A model generated the notes under the pieces. That model was given only the letters and a program-made list of their open reading frames with translations, ran no database searches and was not told the DNA's origin. Shown here in pieces: positions 14,170 through 15,018 of a stretch of 15,018 bases of DNA. Source of the DNA: Sporomusa sp. (lineage in GTDB: Bacteria > Bacillota_C > Negativicutes > Sporomusales > Sporomusaceae); assembly GCA_029256645.1 (NCBI GenBank), contig JAQSXM010000032.1:1-15018 (forward strand), in the 5' to 3' direction. The translations under genes were made by a program, and so were the position numbers. Numbering within the stretch: position 1 is the stretch's first letter; each line of letters starts with the position of its first letter.

Positions 14170-14232
14170 TAACAGCAGTATAACCGTGGCATGCCAGCAG
14201 GTAGGTACCCATACTTGGAGTGCACGCATAAG

Positions 14233-14274
14233 AAAAACCTCCTTGGATACCAGTCACGTAGCCAGGAGGTTTTC
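14233..14274. terminator. Bidirectional terminator between convergent genes
   Basis: AAAACCTCCT and AGGAGGTTTT pair, with an additional GG/CC step next to a bulged T, around a roughly 16-base loop. A/T-rich arms give T runs on both strands. It sits between the hydrolase stop (plus) and the stop of the convergent phytase-esterase-like gene (minus). Confidence 0.75.
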
Positions 14275-14313
14275 ATATTGTCAAACCGATTTACTGGTTT
14301 AATAGCCCCACTA

Positions 14314-15018
14314 TTAGCGCAGCGCTTCCGGGAGTTCAATCATCCAGATGTATTGATTTCTTTCTGCTTCATCGTTAGCCACAATCGTAATCTGTGGCTG
14401 AGCAGGTTCGTTTTTATAACGGAAACTGCCATCTTGTAATAAAGTATAGTCGGTAATTTCGGCCTTAGGGTTTTTGGGGTCTACTACTTCTATTGCGATA
14501 CCAAAATCATTATCATTGGTCACCGCAATGGTCTTTTTATCAGGAAGCATAGTTAGTCCCTCGGCTTTTTCTGTATTCCAGCCATGGGCCCTCAAATCAA
14601 ACACCAGTGTTTTGTCTGCAAAATGAATCCCTGCTAGTTTACTGGGATCAGCAATAAATTCGAGCTCTTTACCCTCAACTTTAAGGCCTGAAATATCTGT
14701 TGCTTGAGCTAAATCTATACTGTAGATGAGATTTCGCATATTCTTATCTTTACCCTTACCTTGTTCAATAACCAAAAGCTTGGTGTCAGAAATGGCGTAG
14801 ATATCACCGACCTTCGCATCCTTAGGTGCTTTGTAAGCAGCCACATCAATTGGATACGCGAACATAGCGGTTTTCCCGGTAGCTGGATCAAGTCTTACAA
14901 TTCTTGTGAACCGGGCAGTTTTACCAGTAGTTTCATCAAGCGCTAGCGGGCTTTGTACAATCGCATACACACTGCCGTTCGGCGCTATTGTAATCCCTTC
15001 AAAACCACGGTTCGGAAC
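14314..15018 (-). CDS. Phytase-esterase-like beta-propeller protein, 5' end missing
   Basis: The reading frame stays open to the right edge, so the N-terminal part is outside the window; about 234 C-terminal residues are visible. The visible start, VPNRGFEGITIAPNGSVYAI followed by VQSPL, and the later LPDKKTIAVTNDNDFGI match the 'esterase-like activity of phytase' family, a predicted beta-propeller that is usually exported. The first ATG-like codon seen in frame (GTG at 14970) is internal and should not be taken as the start. Charged, lysine-rich segments (KAPKDAKVGD, EQGKGKDKNM) would fit an extracytoplasmic protein, but a signal peptide cannot be checked. The function in cells is poorly defined for the family as a whole. 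It is convergent with the hydrolase gene and shares its terminator. Confidence 0.88.
   Translation of the reverse strand, partial: VPNRGFEGITIAPNGSVYAIVQSPLALDETTGKTARFTRIVRLDPATGKTAMFAYPIDVAAYKAPKDAKVGDIYAISDTKLLVIEQGKGKDKNMRNLIYSIDLAQATDISGLKVEGKELEFIADPSKLAGIHFADKTLVFDLRAHGWNTEKAEGLTMLPDKKTIAVTNDNDFGIAIEVVDPKNPKAEITDYTLLQDGSFRYKNEPAQPQITIVANDEAERNQYIWMIELPEALR

Noticed and set aside
1..15018. tRNA or rRNA genes, CRISPR arrays, prophage or transposon genes
   Set aside because: None was seen on either strand.

Overview
The window looks like chromosomal DNA of a strictly anaerobic, corrinoid-using Firmicute. Gene content and style (UroD-family methyltransferases, corrinoid protein, nitrogenase-like subunits, lipoprotein-dependent transporter) suggest the Negativicutes/Sporomusaceae. 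That placement is inference, because there is no rRNA gene here. The left half (about 1-10 kb) is clearly GC-richer than the right third.

Region 1 (1-6263, all minus strand) is a tightly packed operon read right to left: a UroD-family (MtaA/CmuA-type) methyltransferase; a glutamine-synthetase-fold ligase; two nitrogenase component-1-like subunits (NifD/E-like, then NifK/N-like, overlapping by ATGA); a methyltransferase-type corrinoid protein; and a second UroD-family protein cut by the left edge. It therefore joins a nitrogenase-type reductase core to a complete-looking methyl-transfer module (two methyltransferases and their corrinoid carrier). No NifH-like reductase gene lies in the window. 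I do not recognise this as a described pathway, and it is the best candidate for an undescribed system. A reductive step on a methylated substrate, with the methyl group handed to the corrinoid protein, is a reasonable hypothesis but is not shown.

Region 2 (6264-9950, minus strand) holds an AraC-type regulator and a three-gene ABC importer of the MetN-MetI-MetQ type. Its ATPase lacks the usual C-terminal NIL regulatory domain. An element of about 170 bp lies in front of the methyltransferase/nitrogenase-like operon (6411-6582), and a diverged copy in the same orientation lies in front of the importer operon (10038-10207). Each copy ends in a strong intrinsic-terminator hairpin. The inner stem differs between copies by paired changes, and an upstream conserved block repeats the terminator's 3' arm. 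This looks like a shared attenuation or riboswitch-like leader, and it ties the importer to the enzyme operon.

Region 3 (10268-15018) is ordinary accessory content: an MFS exporter (minus), a 73-residue three-helix membrane protein (minus), a divergent SLC13/ArsB-type ion transporter (plus), an alpha/beta hydrolase (plus) preceded by a perfect 12-bp inverted repeat, and a 5'-truncated phytase-esterase-like beta-propeller protein (minus, cut by the right edge). I saw no tRNA, rRNA, CRISPR array, transposase or integrase.
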